Of a stretch of DNA of 64,000 nt, positions 7,955 through 16,762 are shown one piece after another. The stretch is taken from NCBI GenBank assembly GCA_003244185.1, contig QHBT01000043.1, forward strand, positions 62,001 through 126,000, read 5' to 3'. Within the stretch, counting starts at the first letter, position 1. Every line of letters begins with the position of its first letter. The DNA is from Candidatus Dormiibacter spiritus (GTDB lineage Bacteria; Chloroflexota; Dormibacteria; Dormibacterales; Dormibacteraceae). Both the position numbers and the translations under genes were made by a program. Under the pieces are notes generated by a model, which worked only from the letters and a program-made list of their open reading frames with translations, did no database searches and was not told the origin of the DNA.

Positions 7955-9007
7955 ATGCCAACCTTCGCCGCAACGCGTCTCGGCCAGTTTGCGGAGGGCG
8001 TCCTCACCGCCATGGGTCTCATCGACGATGAAGCGAGGCTCGTGGCCGGCTGCCTGGTCGAGGCGAACCTGCGTGGCGTCGACAGCCACGGGCTGCTCCG
8101 CCTACTCCAATATGCGGACGCTGTGGAGCGCAGGGAGGTCAATCCCCGCCCGGTCGTGCGGGTCGAGCGTGTTCAGCCTTCGGCGGCGCTGGTCGACGCC
8201 GGCGGTGGCTATGGCTTCCGGCCGGCCCAGATCGCGATGGATCTGGCAGTCGAGCTGGCCACCACCTCGGGCGCCGGACTCGTCGGTGTCCGCAACAGCC
8301 ACCACTTCGGGATGACGGCGATCTACGCCGAACGCGCGCCGGCCGCCGGGCAGATAGGGATCGTGACCACCAATACCGGGCCGGTGATGGCGCCGGCCGG
8401 GGTCACCGCTCCCCTGGTGGGGAACAACCCGCTGGCGATCGCCGTGCCGCGCCGCCCGCCGGCACCGCCGTTGGTCCTCGACATGGCGCTGAGCGGCACT
8501 GCCTTCGGCCGCATCAGGCTGGCCGCCGCCGAGGGCCGCCCGATCCCACCTGGCTGGGCCCACGATCGGCAGGGCAGGCCCACGGTGGATTCGACCGAGG
8601 CATTGGCGGCAAGCTTGCTGGCGCCGATGGGCGGCCATAAGGGCTACGTCCTCTCGGTGATGCTGGAGATTCTGACAGGCGTCCTCACAGGCTCCCGCTT
8701 CGGGCTTGACGCCCATGCCCACAGTCACTTGGAAGGCGGGGTCGGCCACCTCCTGATAGCTGTCAGGCCCGACCTGTTCGTGGCCCGCGAGCGCTTCCTG
8801 GAGAGCGTCGAGGAGCTGGTCGCTCAGCTCCGAGCGGCGCCCACCGCTCAGGAGGCCCAGGTCCTCCTCCCCGGCGAGGTCGAACAGAGGACGCGCGAGC
8901 AACGGACGGCGGCCGGTGTACCCGTCTCGGACGAGCTGGCAGAGCGGCTGGACGGGCTGGCCGCCAGGCTCGGCTTTGCCGGCAGGCTGTTGGCCCAGCG
9001 CAATTAG
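7955..9007 (+). CDS. Ldh family (malate/L-lactate dehydrogenase type) oxidoreductase
   Basis: A 350-residue NAD(P)-dependent oxidoreductase of the Ldh2/MDH2/YlbC family, which interconverts 2-hydroxyacids and 2-oxoacids or reduces cyclic imines. Marks are GVDSHGLLRL near residue 40, VRNSHHFG near 112 (catalytic histidine region), VGNNPLAIAVP and MGGHKGYVLSVMLEIL near 225. The lysine of the usual GKI segment is replaced (FGRI). It is the last gene of the CoA-transferase/IclR/MFS operon and probably oxidises the imported hydroxyacid. The window of convergent sequence after it holds a hairpin. Confidence 0.88.
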   Translation: MPTFAATRLGQFAEGVLTAMGLIDDEARLVAGCLVEANLRGVDSHGLLRLLQYADAVERREVNPRPVVRVERVQPSAALVDAGGGYGFRPAQIAMDLAVELATTSGAGLVGVRNSHHFGMTAIYAERAPAAGQIGIVTTNTGPVMAPAGVTAPLVGNNPLAIAVPRRPPAPPLVLDMALSGTAFGRIRLAAAEGRPIPPGWAHDRQGRPTVDSTEALAASLLAPMGGHKGYVLSVMLEILTGVLTGSRFGLDAHAHSHLEGGVGHLLIAVRPDLFVARERFLESVEELVAQLRAAPTAQEAQVLLPGEVEQRTREQRTAAGVPVSDELAERLDGLAARLGFAGRLLAQRN

Positions 9008-9012
9008 AAGAA

Positions 9013-9041
9013 GGCTCCCGGCGGCGCGGCCACCGGAAGCC
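9013..9041. terminator. Hairpin between convergent operons
   Basis: GGCTCCCGG pairs with CCGGAAGCC (8 of 9 positions) across an 11-base loop, just after the Ldh-family stop and before the convergent end of the substrate-binding protein gene. A second small stem, GAGGT/ACCTC, follows at 9047-9061. There is no T-tract, so a bidirectional terminator role is likely but unproven. Confidence 0.4.
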
Positions 9042-9066
9042 CTCCCGAGGTATCAGACCTCTGGCT

Positions 9067-10332
9067 CTAACCGCCGGCTGCCGAGACCTTCGCCACCGCG
9101 TCGGCGCCGACGTGGAGGACCGTGGTGGTCGCGGACGCGTCAGCGTTGAACTGGACGATGTCCCAGTCGCCGAAGGTGTTGTTGTACTGGTTGAAGTCCT
9201 GGGGACCCGAGGCGCCCTCGAAGTCGATCTTCTTGCCATCCTTCAGCAACTGCACGCAGGACGCGTACGTGTAGCACTTGGTGCCGGGCGGATTGCTGAC
9301 CTTCTTGATGTGGTCGACCCACACCTTGCCGTCTGTCGTTTTCGCCTCGGTCATGGCGAGGGAGGCGATGATGGTTGCGTCGTAGGTGTTCTGCGACAGC
9401 TCGACAGGCTTGTCGGAGTTCCAGACCGCCTGGTAGTCCTGGAGGTAGTGCTTCCAGGCCTCACCGGTGCCAGGGGCGCCGGCCACGCCGTAGAGGTACT
9501 TGCTGGCGTCGGCCAGGCCTACCGCCTTTGCATACTCGACTGTGTTGCCAGTATCGTCCGAGACGAGCGGGACGTTCAGATGGCCCAGCTCCTTCATGTT
9601 CGCGAACAGCGTGGCGCCGGTCTGAGCGTCGCTCTTCACGAAGACGACGTCAGGAGTGCCGTTGGCGAACGCCTTGGTGATCTCTGAGCGGTAGGAGCTC
9701 TGATGGAGCGCGAGCTGCTCGCTGTCCTGGATGGTGCCACCGTTGTTTTTGAAGTAGGTGGTCACGTGGTTCAGCTCGTCAGTCGCGTCCGAGGTGGTCT
9801 CGAACAGCGTGACTGCCTTCTTCCAGCCCTTCTGGACTGCGAAGTAGGCCATCGCGGCCGTGATGGTCGTGTCCGAGGGGGTGGTCCGGAACACGTACTT
9901 GTACTGCATGTGGTCGACCTGCGAAGTGCCGCCCTGCATGAAGTCAACCAGATGCGCCGGGTCGTAGTTCTTGATCACTCCCTGGATCTCGAGCGAGGAA
10001 GGTCCCACCTCGAAGGTGGGATTCTGCGTAGCCAACTTGCGCCAGGCAGGCACGGCGTCGACCGGGTCACCGCCGGTGTCCGCGAGCACCTCCTTGATCT
10101 GGCCGCCCATGACTCCGCCGTTCTTGTTGACGTCGTAGACGCCAGCCTTCGCGCCGTGCAGAAACCACTGCCCGACGAAGGCTTCGCGGCCGGACATGGG
10201 AAAGAGCTCAGCCATGGTCACCGGCTGGCCGCTGCTGCTGCTGCTTGAGCCCGAGGTGCCGCCGCCGCAGGCAACCACCCCAAAGGTCATGAGGACCGCT
10301 GTCAGGACCCTCAATCGATTCCTACCGAACAT
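9067..10332 (-). CDS. ABC transporter substrate-binding lipoprotein (branched-chain amino acid type)
   Basis: A 421-residue extracytoplasmic binding protein of the Leu/Ile/Val-binding (type I periplasmic-binding) family. The N-terminus has a basic start, a short hydrophobic stretch and a lipobox-like VVAC at about residue 22, then a Ser/Gly linker, so it is probably a membrane-anchored lipoprotein. Further in are LFPMSGREAFVGQ and the family's AKAGVYDVNKNGG. A GGAG ribosome-binding sequence sits 10 bases before the ATG. It lies 76 bases after the ATPase gene, last in the GntR-headed operon. With a CoA-transferase and lyase in the same operon, it more likely binds a carboxylic acid than an amino acid. 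Confidence 0.92.
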   Translation of the reverse strand: MFGRNRLRVLTAVLMTFGVVACGGGTSGSSSSSSGQPVTMAELFPMSGREAFVGQWFLHGAKAGVYDVNKNGGVMGGQIKEVLADTGGDPVDAVPAWRKLATQNPTFEVGPSSLEIQGVIKNYDPAHLVDFMQGGTSQVDHMQYKYVFRTTPSDTTITAAMAYFAVQKGWKKAVTLFETTSDATDELNHVTTYFKNNGGTIQDSEQLALHQSSYRSEITKAFANGTPDVVFVKSDAQTGATLFANMKELGHLNVPLVSDDTGNTVEYAKAVGLADASKYLYGVAGAPGTGEAWKHYLQDYQAVWNSDKPVELSQNTYDATIIASLAMTEAKTTDGKVWVDHIKKVSNPPGTKCYTYASCVQLLKDGKKIDFEGASGPQDFNQYNNTFGDWDIVQFNADASATTTVLHVGADAVAKVSAAGG

Positions 10333-10408
10333 CTACTTGTTTCTCCTACTTACGGTTTGAAGTGGACGGATTCCCAACTGTGTGGAAAGCAAAACGCGGT
10401 TGAGGCGC

Positions 10409-12004
10409 TCAGGTGGAACTCCCTGACCGAACTGTCGGTTCCGCTGCGAGATTGGCGGGCGACTCCCCGCCCAAAAAGATACTGGGCAGGTCCTCCCGGC
10501 CGACCTCGCTCGCGGGACCCTCCAATCGGTTCCGACCGGCCACCAGAACGTAGACCCAATCGGCGTGGTTCACAGCCAGGTCGACGTTCTGTTCGACCAC
10601 GACCACAGCGGTCCCGAGACCGGCGACGCGGAGGATCTGCTCCCACACGATGCTTGTGTAAGCAGGCGAAAGGCCGGCCGTCGGCTCGTCGACCAGCACC
10701 ACCTTGGGATTGAGCATCAGCGCGCGCGCCATGCCCAGCATGTTGCGCTGGCCTCCGCTCAGGTTGCCGCCCTTCTTGGCTCTCGCGGTCTTCAAGTCGG
10801 GAAAGATGTCGAGTACCTCGGCGACCCGCTCCTGACGGCCTGACTTCAGCGTGTAGCCGCCCATCTCCAGGTTCTCGAAAACGCTGAGATTGGGAAAGAC
10901 GTTGATGACCTGTGGCACGTAGGCCATCCCGTTGCGGGCGATGCGAAAGGCGGGCCAGCCGCCGATCTCGGTGCCGGCCAGGGTGACCTCGCCCGAGGAG
11001 TTCCGAAGCAGCCCGAAGAGGGACTTCAACATCGTTGACTTGCCAGCCCCGTTGGGTCCAACGATTGCGACCACCTTGCCCGGCTCGGCCTGGACGTCGA
11101 CCTCCTGGATGACAGGCACCTTGCTGTAGCCGGCGGTGAGCCCACTGGCCCGGAGGATTGGCTCGGCGCGCTCGGCGTGCCCCACCACGTGGGCGTCGAC
11201 TGCGGCGGCCTTCGGATGCGCTGTCAGCGCGCCGCCCAAATAAGCGGTGATGACCTCCTCGTTCTTGCGCAGCTCGGAGAGCTTGCCGGTGGCCAGCGTG
11301 CGGCCCTCGGCCATGACGACGACGTGTTCGCAGACGCGCTCGACCACGTTCAGGTTGTGCTCGACCATCACGAAGGTGATGCCCGAGTCGCGCAGCTTCA
11401 ACAGGTGGCCTTCGAGCAGCTCGATGAGCGCCGGGTTGACGCCGGCGAAGGGCTCGTCCAAAACCATCAGCTTGGGCTCGGCCATGACGCCACGAGCCAG
11501 CTCCAGAAGTCGCTTCTGGCCTCCGCTCAGATTGCGCGCGTACTGGTCGCGGGAGTCGTAGAGACCGAAGTCGTCAAGTCGCGCGAGCGCTTTCTCGACC
11601 AGAATCTTGTCCTGCCGGTGGCCCAGGGCGGGCCGGAACATCGCGTTGAAGATGTTCTCGCCGGACTGCTGGGGCGGGGGTATCAGCATGTTCTCCAAGA
11701 CGGTCATGCCGCCCAGCTCGCGAGAGATCTGAAAGGTGCGGATCAAGCCCTGCAGCGCCACGCGGTGGCTCTGCCAGCCGGTGATGTCCGTGCCGTTGAA
11801 GCGGACAGTCCCGGACTCTGCCTTGAGCGCTCCGGCCACCACATTGATGAGCGTGGTCTTGCCGGCCCCATTGGGGCCGATGAGCGCGTTGATGCCGCCG
11901 GTGTTGATGCTGAAGGTGCTTCCGTTGACGGCTCTCAAGCCGCCGAACGAGTAGACGAGGTTCTGAACCTCGAGGATTGGTCCCGGAGCCGTGCCGTCAG
12001 CCAA
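10409..12004 (-). CDS. Fused LivG-LivF type ABC transporter ATPase
   Basis: A 531-residue protein with two complete ABC ATPase domains in one chain. The first has Walker A GPNGAGKT at 43-50, signature LSGGQ near 159 and the long insert typical of LivG; the second has Walker A GPNGAGKS at 316-323 and signature LSGGQRN near 404 and resembles LivF. In most branched-chain amino-acid transporters these are separate genes. The linker is about 30 residues. The start overlaps the LivM-like permease by 8 bases. It powers the importer with the two permeases and the binding protein of this operon. Confidence 0.93.
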   Translation of the reverse strand: MADGTAPGPILEVQNLVYSFGGLRAVNGSTFSINTGGINALIGPNGAGKTTLINVVAGALKAESGTVRFNGTDITGWQSHRVALQGLIRTFQISRELGGMTVLENMLIPPPQQSGENIFNAMFRPALGHRQDKILVEKALARLDDFGLYDSRDQYARNLSGGQKRLLELARGVMAEPKLMVLDEPFAGVNPALIELLEGHLLKLRDSGITFVMVEHNLNVVERVCEHVVVMAEGRTLATGKLSELRKNEEVITAYLGGALTAHPKAAAVDAHVVGHAERAEPILRASGLTAGYSKVPVIQEVDVQAEPGKVVAIVGPNGAGKSTMLKSLFGLLRNSSGEVTLAGTEIGGWPAFRIARNGMAYVPQVINVFPNLSVFENLEMGGYTLKSGRQERVAEVLDIFPDLKTARAKKGGNLSGGQRNMLGMARALMLNPKVVLVDEPTAGLSPAYTSIVWEQILRVAGLGTAVVVVEQNVDLAVNHADWVYVLVAGRNRLEGPASEVGREDLPSIFLGGESPANLAAEPTVRSGSST

Positions 12005-12992
12005 CTTCGAGGGCCGCCTTTCGCTTTTTGAGGTATTCGACGCCTGGGAACTTCGCCTTCCGCTCCGGCAGGATGCCCTCGGGCCGGAACCAGAGGACGG
12101 CGATCAGCAGACCGCCGACTATCATGTTGCGGAGCGCCGGGATCAGCTCGGCGTGGCCAGGGATCTGGGGCAGGTAGCGCGTGGCCTCCTGAAAGAGGAC
12201 GGGGACCAAGAAGGCGCCCAGGAGCGCTCCCCAGTTGTTCCCCCTGCCGCCGAGCAGCAGCGCGGCGTAGAGGAGGAAGGTCTCACCCGCCACCCAGCCG
12301 CCGGGGTTCAAGGCGCTGATGAAGCCCACCAAGAGGCCGCCCGCGATGCCGGCGTACACGCAGCCGACCACCATCGCGATCATCCTGAAGCGGTAGCTGT
12401 CCTTGCCGAAGGCCGAGGCCACGTCCGCGTCCTCCCGGATGGCGCGGAGCGTGCGGCCGAGCGGCGAGTTGTAGATCCGGAAGGCCAGGAGCCCCAGAAC
12501 CAGCGTCACGAGCCCGGTCAATGCGATGTAGAAGAAGGTGTAAGTGTTGGGGTCAAGGTTCAGCGAGTCGTTGAACGGATAGGGAATGCCAGCGATGCCA
12601 TCGGCGCCGTTGAAAAGGCCTGTGTTGACGTTGACGAAGTCGTAGACGATGGCACCCACCGAGACCGTGACGATGGCAAGGTAGTCCGAACGCAGCCGGC
12701 GAAGGGCGACCAGACCGACCAGCAGGCCCAGGACGCCCGCCGCCGTCGCGCCGACCAGCAGCGCGATGGGAAAGGGCAGATTCAGACCCAGGATGTAGCG
12801 CATGTTGGAGAGCGCGTCAGGCCTGCCCAACATGGAGACGCCGGTGAAGTAGCCGCCGATGGCAAAGAAGGTGATGTAGGTGAAGTTCAGGATCCCGGCG
12901 GTTCCGAACTGCAGGTTCAGACCCCAGGTGGAGATGGCGAAGATGAAGAAGAAGACCACAAGGGTTGTCAGGTAGTAGACGATCGGGGACAT
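11997..12992 (-). CDS. Branched-chain amino acid type ABC transporter permease (LivM family)
   Basis: A 331-residue inner-membrane permease of the LivM family with about 8-9 hydrophobic segments. The conserved cytoplasmic loop reads NSPLGRTLRAIREDADVASAFG near residue 190, the site that contacts the ATPase, and LQFGTAGILNFTYITFFAIGGY near residue 28 is typical of the family. The C-terminus carries a basic tail (KRKAALEVG). It begins immediately after the LivH-like gene with no gap and overlaps the fused ATPase by 8 bases. It pairs with LivH to form the translocation channel. Confidence 0.93.
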   Translation of the reverse strand: MSPIVYYLTTLVVFFFIFAISTWGLNLQFGTAGILNFTYITFFAIGGYFTGVSMLGRPDALSNMRYILGLNLPFPIALLVGATAAGVLGLLVGLVALRRLRSDYLAIVTVSVGAIVYDFVNVNTGLFNGADGIAGIPYPFNDSLNLDPNTYTFFYIALTGLVTLVLGLLAFRIYNSPLGRTLRAIREDADVASAFGKDSYRFRMIAMVVGCVYAGIAGGLLVGFISALNPGGWVAGETFLLYAALLLGGRGNNWGALLGAFLVPVLFQEATRYLPQIPGHAELIPALRNMIVGGLLIAVLWFRPEGILPERKAKFPGVEYLKKRKAALEVG

Positions 12993-13871
12993 CTAGGCCG
13001 CCTTCCCAGCCATCCGGATGATGCCCTGGGGCCTGAGCAGCAGGGTGAGAATCAGCAGGGCGAAGGCAACGTCGTTCTTGTAGGCGGAGTTGATGAGTAC
13101 TGCCGACATCTCGGTTGCCAGCCCGATCACCAGCGCACCGAGCATGGCGCCGTAGGGCGAGCCGACGCCGCCCAGGATCACTGCGGCGAAGATCACGAAC
13201 AGGAACTCGCCGCCGAAGTTGGGCTGGAAGCTGGTGATGTTGATCGCCAGGACGATGCCGGCCAGGCCTGCCAGGCAGCCGCTCAGCAGCCAGGTGAAGC
13301 TGGTGATGCGGTCGGTGTCGATGCCGCTGATCTGCGCCAGATCCACGCTGTCTGACATCGCGCGCATCGCCTTTCCGATCTCCGTCCGGGTCAGCAGGAT
13401 GTGCAGCGCCCCCATCGCGACGGCTGCGATGCCGATGATCGTCAGCTGGCTGGTGGTGAAGAGGAAGGGACCGAACGCATGGGGCACCTCGCGTGGAAGA
13501 TCGAGACTCTGGAAGTCGGGGCCCCAGATCGCGAGCGTCAAGTTGCTCAGGAAGAGCGAGAGTCCGAATGTCACCACCAGCAGGAAGAGGAGCGGCACGC
13601 CCTTCTTGGTGAACGGCCTCAGCAGGAACCGGTTCAGCAGCAGCGCTAAGACGCCCATGATCAGAGTCGCCACGACCAGGGCCAGGTAGACGTTGAGGTG
13701 CAAGCCGTGGCTCAGCGTCCAGGCCAGATAGGCGCCGATGGTGAGAAACTCGCCATAGGCGAAGTTGATGTAGTTGGTCACCCCGAACTGAAGCGACAGC
13801 CCGACGGCTGCCAGCGCCAGGACCGAGGCCGTGATCAGTCCAAATCCGACCGACTGGGCCAGGACACTCAT
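12993..13871 (-). CDS. Branched-chain amino acid type ABC transporter permease (LivH family)
   Basis: A 292-residue inner-membrane permease of the LivH family with about 8 hydrophobic segments. Family marks are SLQFGVTNYINFAYGEFLTIGAY near residue 26, the coupling loop TEIGKAMRAMSDSVDLAQISGI near 163, and GGVGSPYGAMLGA near 235. It is the first transporter gene after the CitE-like lyase, which it overlaps by 4 bases, tying substrate import directly to the CoA-ester enzymes. Confidence 0.93.
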   Translation of the reverse strand: MSVLAQSVGFGLITASVLALAAVGLSLQFGVTNYINFAYGEFLTIGAYLAWTLSHGLHLNVYLALVVATLIMGVLALLLNRFLLRPFTKKGVPLLFLLVVTFGLSLFLSNLTLAIWGPDFQSLDLPREVPHAFGPFLFTTSQLTIIGIAAVAMGALHILLTRTEIGKAMRAMSDSVDLAQISGIDTDRITSFTWLLSGCLAGLAGIVLAINITSFQPNFGGEFLFVIFAAVILGGVGSPYGAMLGALVIGLATEMSAVLINSAYKNDVAFALLILTLLLRPQGIIRMAGKAA

Positions 13872-14770
13872 AGGGCCGCCTCCTCCACCAATGAGCTGTC
13901 TCGCGTCTCGATCAAACGCCTTGCTCGCTCCGCGATAGGGTAATCGATAAATCGGCCGTCGAGTTGGATTGACGCTGAGCCGCTTGCAACCGCACGGTCG
14001 AATGCCTCCAGCACCCGCCGGGCGTCATCGACCTCGGCGCCACTCGGCGTGAACACCTGGTTGGCGATCTCGACCTGGTCCGGGTGCAGGCAGAGCTTCC
14101 CTTCGAAGCCGAGCCGGCGAGCCTGGCGGCATTCCGCCTCGAAGCCTGCCCCATCTGGCAGCGTCGGGTACACGGTGTCCAAGGGCGGGGCGAGCCTTGC
14201 CGCGCGCGAGCCGATCACAGTCTGGATCCGGCCCCACAGCACTCCCTCGTTAGCGGGCGACCACTCCATGTTCGTGTCGAGCGTGAAGTCACCGGCGCCG
14301 AACGTCAGCCTTCTCACCCGCGGCGAGGCGGTGCCGATCTCCTGCAGCCGGGTGAGCCCGGCGGCCGTCTCGATGATGGGGAGCAGCTCGACCGAATTGG
14401 CCGTCAACCCCTGTTCAGCTTCCAGCTGCGCCATCAGCCAGTCGGCGGTCGCCACCTGCTCGCGGGATTCGACCTTGGGCAGCACTATCCCGCTCAGCCC
14501 ATCGCGGATCGCCGCCATCAGGTCGGGGAAGGCGAAGGGAGTGGTGAGCGCGTTGACGCGGACGAAGACCTGAGGCGTCTTCTGCCGCCGGCCGAAGAGG
14601 AGGCCCGGCAGCAGCGCGCGGGCCGCCGGCTTCAGGTCGATGGCGACAGCGTCCTCCAGGTCAAGGATCACCGCGTCCGCCGACCCGGAGAGCGCCTTCT
14701 CTACGTGACGGGCGTGGTTGGCAGGCGTGAAGAGCATGGTCCGGACCAGGCGGCGGAGTCCCATGGTCAT
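13868..14770 (-). CDS. CitE-like CoA-ester lyase (HpcH/HpaI family)
   Basis: A 300-residue TIM-barrel lyase of the CitE/citramalyl-CoA/malyl-CoA lyase group, which splits beta-hydroxyacyl-CoA esters into acetyl-CoA or similar plus a 2-oxoacid. Visible marks are MLFTPAN at 13-19, LDLEDAV near 36-42, FVRVNAL near 68-74, VLPKVES near 96 and the metal-site blocks PIIETAAGL and FGAGDFTLD. The chain is citrate-lyase-independent size. It sits 4 bases overlapped between a class III CoA-transferase and an importer; a CoA-transferase followed by a CitE-like lyase is the logic of itaconate or citramalate degradation, though the intermediate hydratase is not adjacent. Confidence 0.9.
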   Translation of the reverse strand: MTMGLRRLVRTMLFTPANHARHVEKALSGSADAVILDLEDAVAIDLKPAARALLPGLLFGRRQKTPQVFVRVNALTTPFAFPDLMAAIRDGLSGIVLPKVESREQVATADWLMAQLEAEQGLTANSVELLPIIETAAGLTRLQEIGTASPRVRRLTFGAGDFTLDTNMEWSPANEGVLWGRIQTVIGSRAARLAPPLDTVYPTLPDGAGFEAECRQARRLGFEGKLCLHPDQVEIANQVFTPSGAEVDDARRVLEAFDRAVASGSASIQLDGRFIDYPIAERARRLIETRDSSLVEEAAL

Positions 14771-15960
14771 GCCCGCGCCTCCGCAGGCAGATCGGAGGCG
14801 TCGGCGGCGTCGATCCCCAATTCGGCGAACACCTCGGAGCTGTGCTGGCCGAGCGAGGGCCCTGTGTGGCGGATCCGGCCCGGGGTCGCGCTCAGGCGGG
14901 GAGTGACAGCCACCAAGCGCATGGGGCCCAGATCAGGGTCGTGGACTGTGCTGAAGCTGCCCCTGGCCTGGAAGTGCGGATCGGCGTAGACGCCGGGAAG
15001 ATCGTAGATCGGCCCCACCGCGACCTGAGCTTCGTCCATCCGGCGGAGCACCTCCTCGCGGGGGAAGCGCGCCATCCACTCACCGATGATCTGGTCCAGA
15101 GCCTCCACGTTGACGACCCGGGCCTGGTTGTCGACAAAGCGAGGATCAGCTATCAGCTCGGGCCGGCCGATCACCCGCGCCAGCCGCTCGTAGATTGATT
15201 GAGCGCTCGCCGAGAGCACCACCCACTGACCGTCGGCACACTCGTACGCGGTGCGCGGTGCGACCTGGGCCAGAGTGTTGCCGGTACGGCGCAGGTTGGA
15301 GCCGAGCTGGTCCCATTCGAGCAGGGTTGGCTCCATCAAGGGGAGCAGTGATTCGGTGAGGGAGATGTCGATGACCTGGCCGCCGCCTCCGTTCACGTCA
15401 CGGTGGTAGAGCGCCAGCATCACTGCGAAGGCCCCCGTGAGGCCTGCCACGCCGTCCGCCAGGGGCATGCTCGGCAGCGTCGGCGGCCGGTCGGCGGCGC
15501 CAGTCATGTGCGAGAAGCCTGACATGCCCTCCGCCAGGCTGCCGAAGCCGGGCCTCTGGCTGTAGGGCCCATCCTGGCCAAAGCCGGTCACTCGAGCGAT
15601 GACCAACCCGGGATTCAGAGCCAGCAGGACGTCCGGGCCCAGCCCCCAACGCTCCAGGGTTCCCGGCCGGAAGTTTTCGACCAGGACGTCAGCGCCCAAA
15701 AGGAGCCGCTTCAGCGCCCGCACCCCACCTGAGCGGCGAAGGTCGAGGGCGACCGACCGTTTGTTGCGGGCGATGGACTTCCAGAAGATGGGCTCTCCGT
15801 TCTTGCGCGAGCCCCAGCGGCGCTGGTGGTCACCGATCCCGGGCTGCTCGACCTTGATCACGTCCGCTCCGAAGTCGCCCAATCGCTGGGCGATCCAGGG
15901 TCCGGCAGCGAGCGTGGCAATGTCGATGACGCGGCGGCCGGCGAGTACCTGGGCGCTCAT
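14767..15960 (-). CDS. CaiB/BaiF family (class III) CoA-transferase
   Basis: A 397-residue class III CoA-transferase with the catalytic aspartate D169 in MPLADGVAG. It is a close paralogue of the enzyme at 3354-4556: both share GADVIKVEQP-IGDHQR-WGSR and RPGTLERWGxGPD blocks and the same order of motifs throughout. It follows the GntR regulator and precedes the CitE-like lyase with 4-base overlaps at both ends, so it probably makes the CoA ester that the lyase cleaves. A succinyl-CoA:dicarboxylate transferase is a reasonable guess. Confidence 0.92.
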   Translation of the reverse strand: MSAQVLAGRRVIDIATLAAGPWIAQRLGDFGADVIKVEQPGIGDHQRRWGSRKNGEPIFWKSIARNKRSVALDLRRSGGVRALKRLLLGADVLVENFRPGTLERWGLGPDVLLALNPGLVIARVTGFGQDGPYSQRPGFGSLAEGMSGFSHMTGAADRPPTLPSMPLADGVAGLTGAFAVMLALYHRDVNGGGGQVIDISLTESLLPLMEPTLLEWDQLGSNLRRTGNTLAQVAPRTAYECADGQWVVLSASAQSIYERLARVIGRPELIADPRFVDNQARVVNVEALDQIIGEWMARFPREEVLRRMDEAQVAVGPIYDLPGVYADPHFQARGSFSTVHDPDLGPMRLVAVTPRLSATPGRIRHTGPSLGQHSSEVFAELGIDAADASDLPAEARA

Positions 15961-16640
15961 CCGGCTGCAGCCCTCGACCGGTTGGCCTCTGCCTCGAGTG
16001 CTGCCAGAGTCTCGAGGCAGACCTCGGCCTCGGCCATGACGTGTTCGTGCATCTTGGCGCCGGCGGCCTCGGCGGCTCGCTGGCGCATCAGGGCAACGAC
16101 CTCGCGGTGCTGGGCGCAGGCAAAGCGCACCCGCTCAGGCCGGCGGGCGGTGGTCACCGCCCAGTAACGATCTACGTGGTTCCTCGCCTGACGCAGAACT
16201 GCCTGGCAGCGCTGGTTGTGGAGGAGGCTGGCAAGCGCCTCATGGAAGTCGCGGCCGAGCGCCAAGAACCTATCAGGATGCTCGCGGAGAAGGTCCATCT
16301 GGTCGATCATTCGCTCCAGGTTGTCGAGCTGCTCAACTGTGATGGTGTGGGTGACCTCCTCGACGACGGCTTTCTCGAGGACGGCGCGCAGCCAGAAGAG
16401 ATCGCGGACGTCTTCAGGCTGGATGTCGGTGACCACCAAGCCGCCGCCGGGCAGGCGCTCGGCGAACCCCTCCGCCTCGAGCTGCTTCAACGCCTCCCGC
16501 AGCGGGGTTCGGCTGACCGAGAGACCGACCGCCAGATCGGCCTCGATGAGGCGGGCCTGGGGCGGGAGCTCACCGCTGGTGATCTGATTGCGGAGCACTT
16601 CGGCCGCCGACTGCGCCGCTGACCACCGCTTGATCTTCAC
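15957..16640 (-). CDS. GntR family regulator with FCD domain
   Basis: A 227-residue regulator with a GntR winged helix (about residues 8-72; the recognition helix carries VSRTPLREALKQLEAEGF) and an all-helical FCD effector domain (about 80-215) with the metal/ligand-binding histidines HEALASLLH and CAQHREVVALM. It is the first gene of the CoA-transferase/lyase/importer operon, so the operon is probably autoregulated. Two inverted repeats lie in the divergent promoter region upstream. FadR-subgroup members usually sense a carboxylic acid of the pathway. The start is a GTG preceded by a G-rich stretch (GAGGGG). Confidence 0.92.
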   Translation of the reverse strand: MKIKRWSAAQSAAEVLRNQITSGELPPQARLIEADLAVGLSVSRTPLREALKQLEAEGFAERLPGGGLVVTDIQPEDVRDLFWLRAVLEKAVVEEVTHTITVEQLDNLERMIDQMDLLREHPDRFLALGRDFHEALASLLHNQRCQAVLRQARNHVDRYWAVTTARRPERVRFACAQHREVVALMRQRAAEAAGAKMHEHVMAEAEVCLETLAALEAEANRSRAAAG

Positions 16641-16660
16641 CCCCTCAGCACCGGATCACA

Positions 16661-16678
16661 CGAATCTGGCAAGATTCG
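16661..16678. promoter_or_regulatory. Inverted repeat, candidate GntR operator 1
   Basis: CGAATCT-GGCA-AGATTCG is a perfect 7-base inverted repeat with a 4-base centre, 21 bases upstream of the gntR start and within the divergent promoter region shared with the RraA-like gene. Confidence 0.5.
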
Positions 16679-16685
16679 GGATACC

Positions 16686-16693
16686 TGTATACA
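16686..16693. promoter_or_regulatory. TGTATACA palindrome, candidate GntR operator 2
   Basis: An 8-base perfect palindrome with the T-G-T...A-C-A layout common to operators of FCD-type GntR regulators. It lies 46 bases from the gntR start and 70 bases from the RraA-like start. It may also overlap a -10 box. Confidence 0.45.
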
Positions 16694-16762
16694 TTAGGCG
16701 AGTGTAGTCATGGGCAGGGGGCGTGTCAAGCGGCAAATCCGGATTGAGAGGTAACGCGGCCA

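Noticed and set aside
11991-13355. 454-residue plus-strand open frame
   Set aside because: It is antisense to the LivM and LivH permeases; its composition (Gln/Asp/Gly-rich) is the usual complement of membrane-protein codons.
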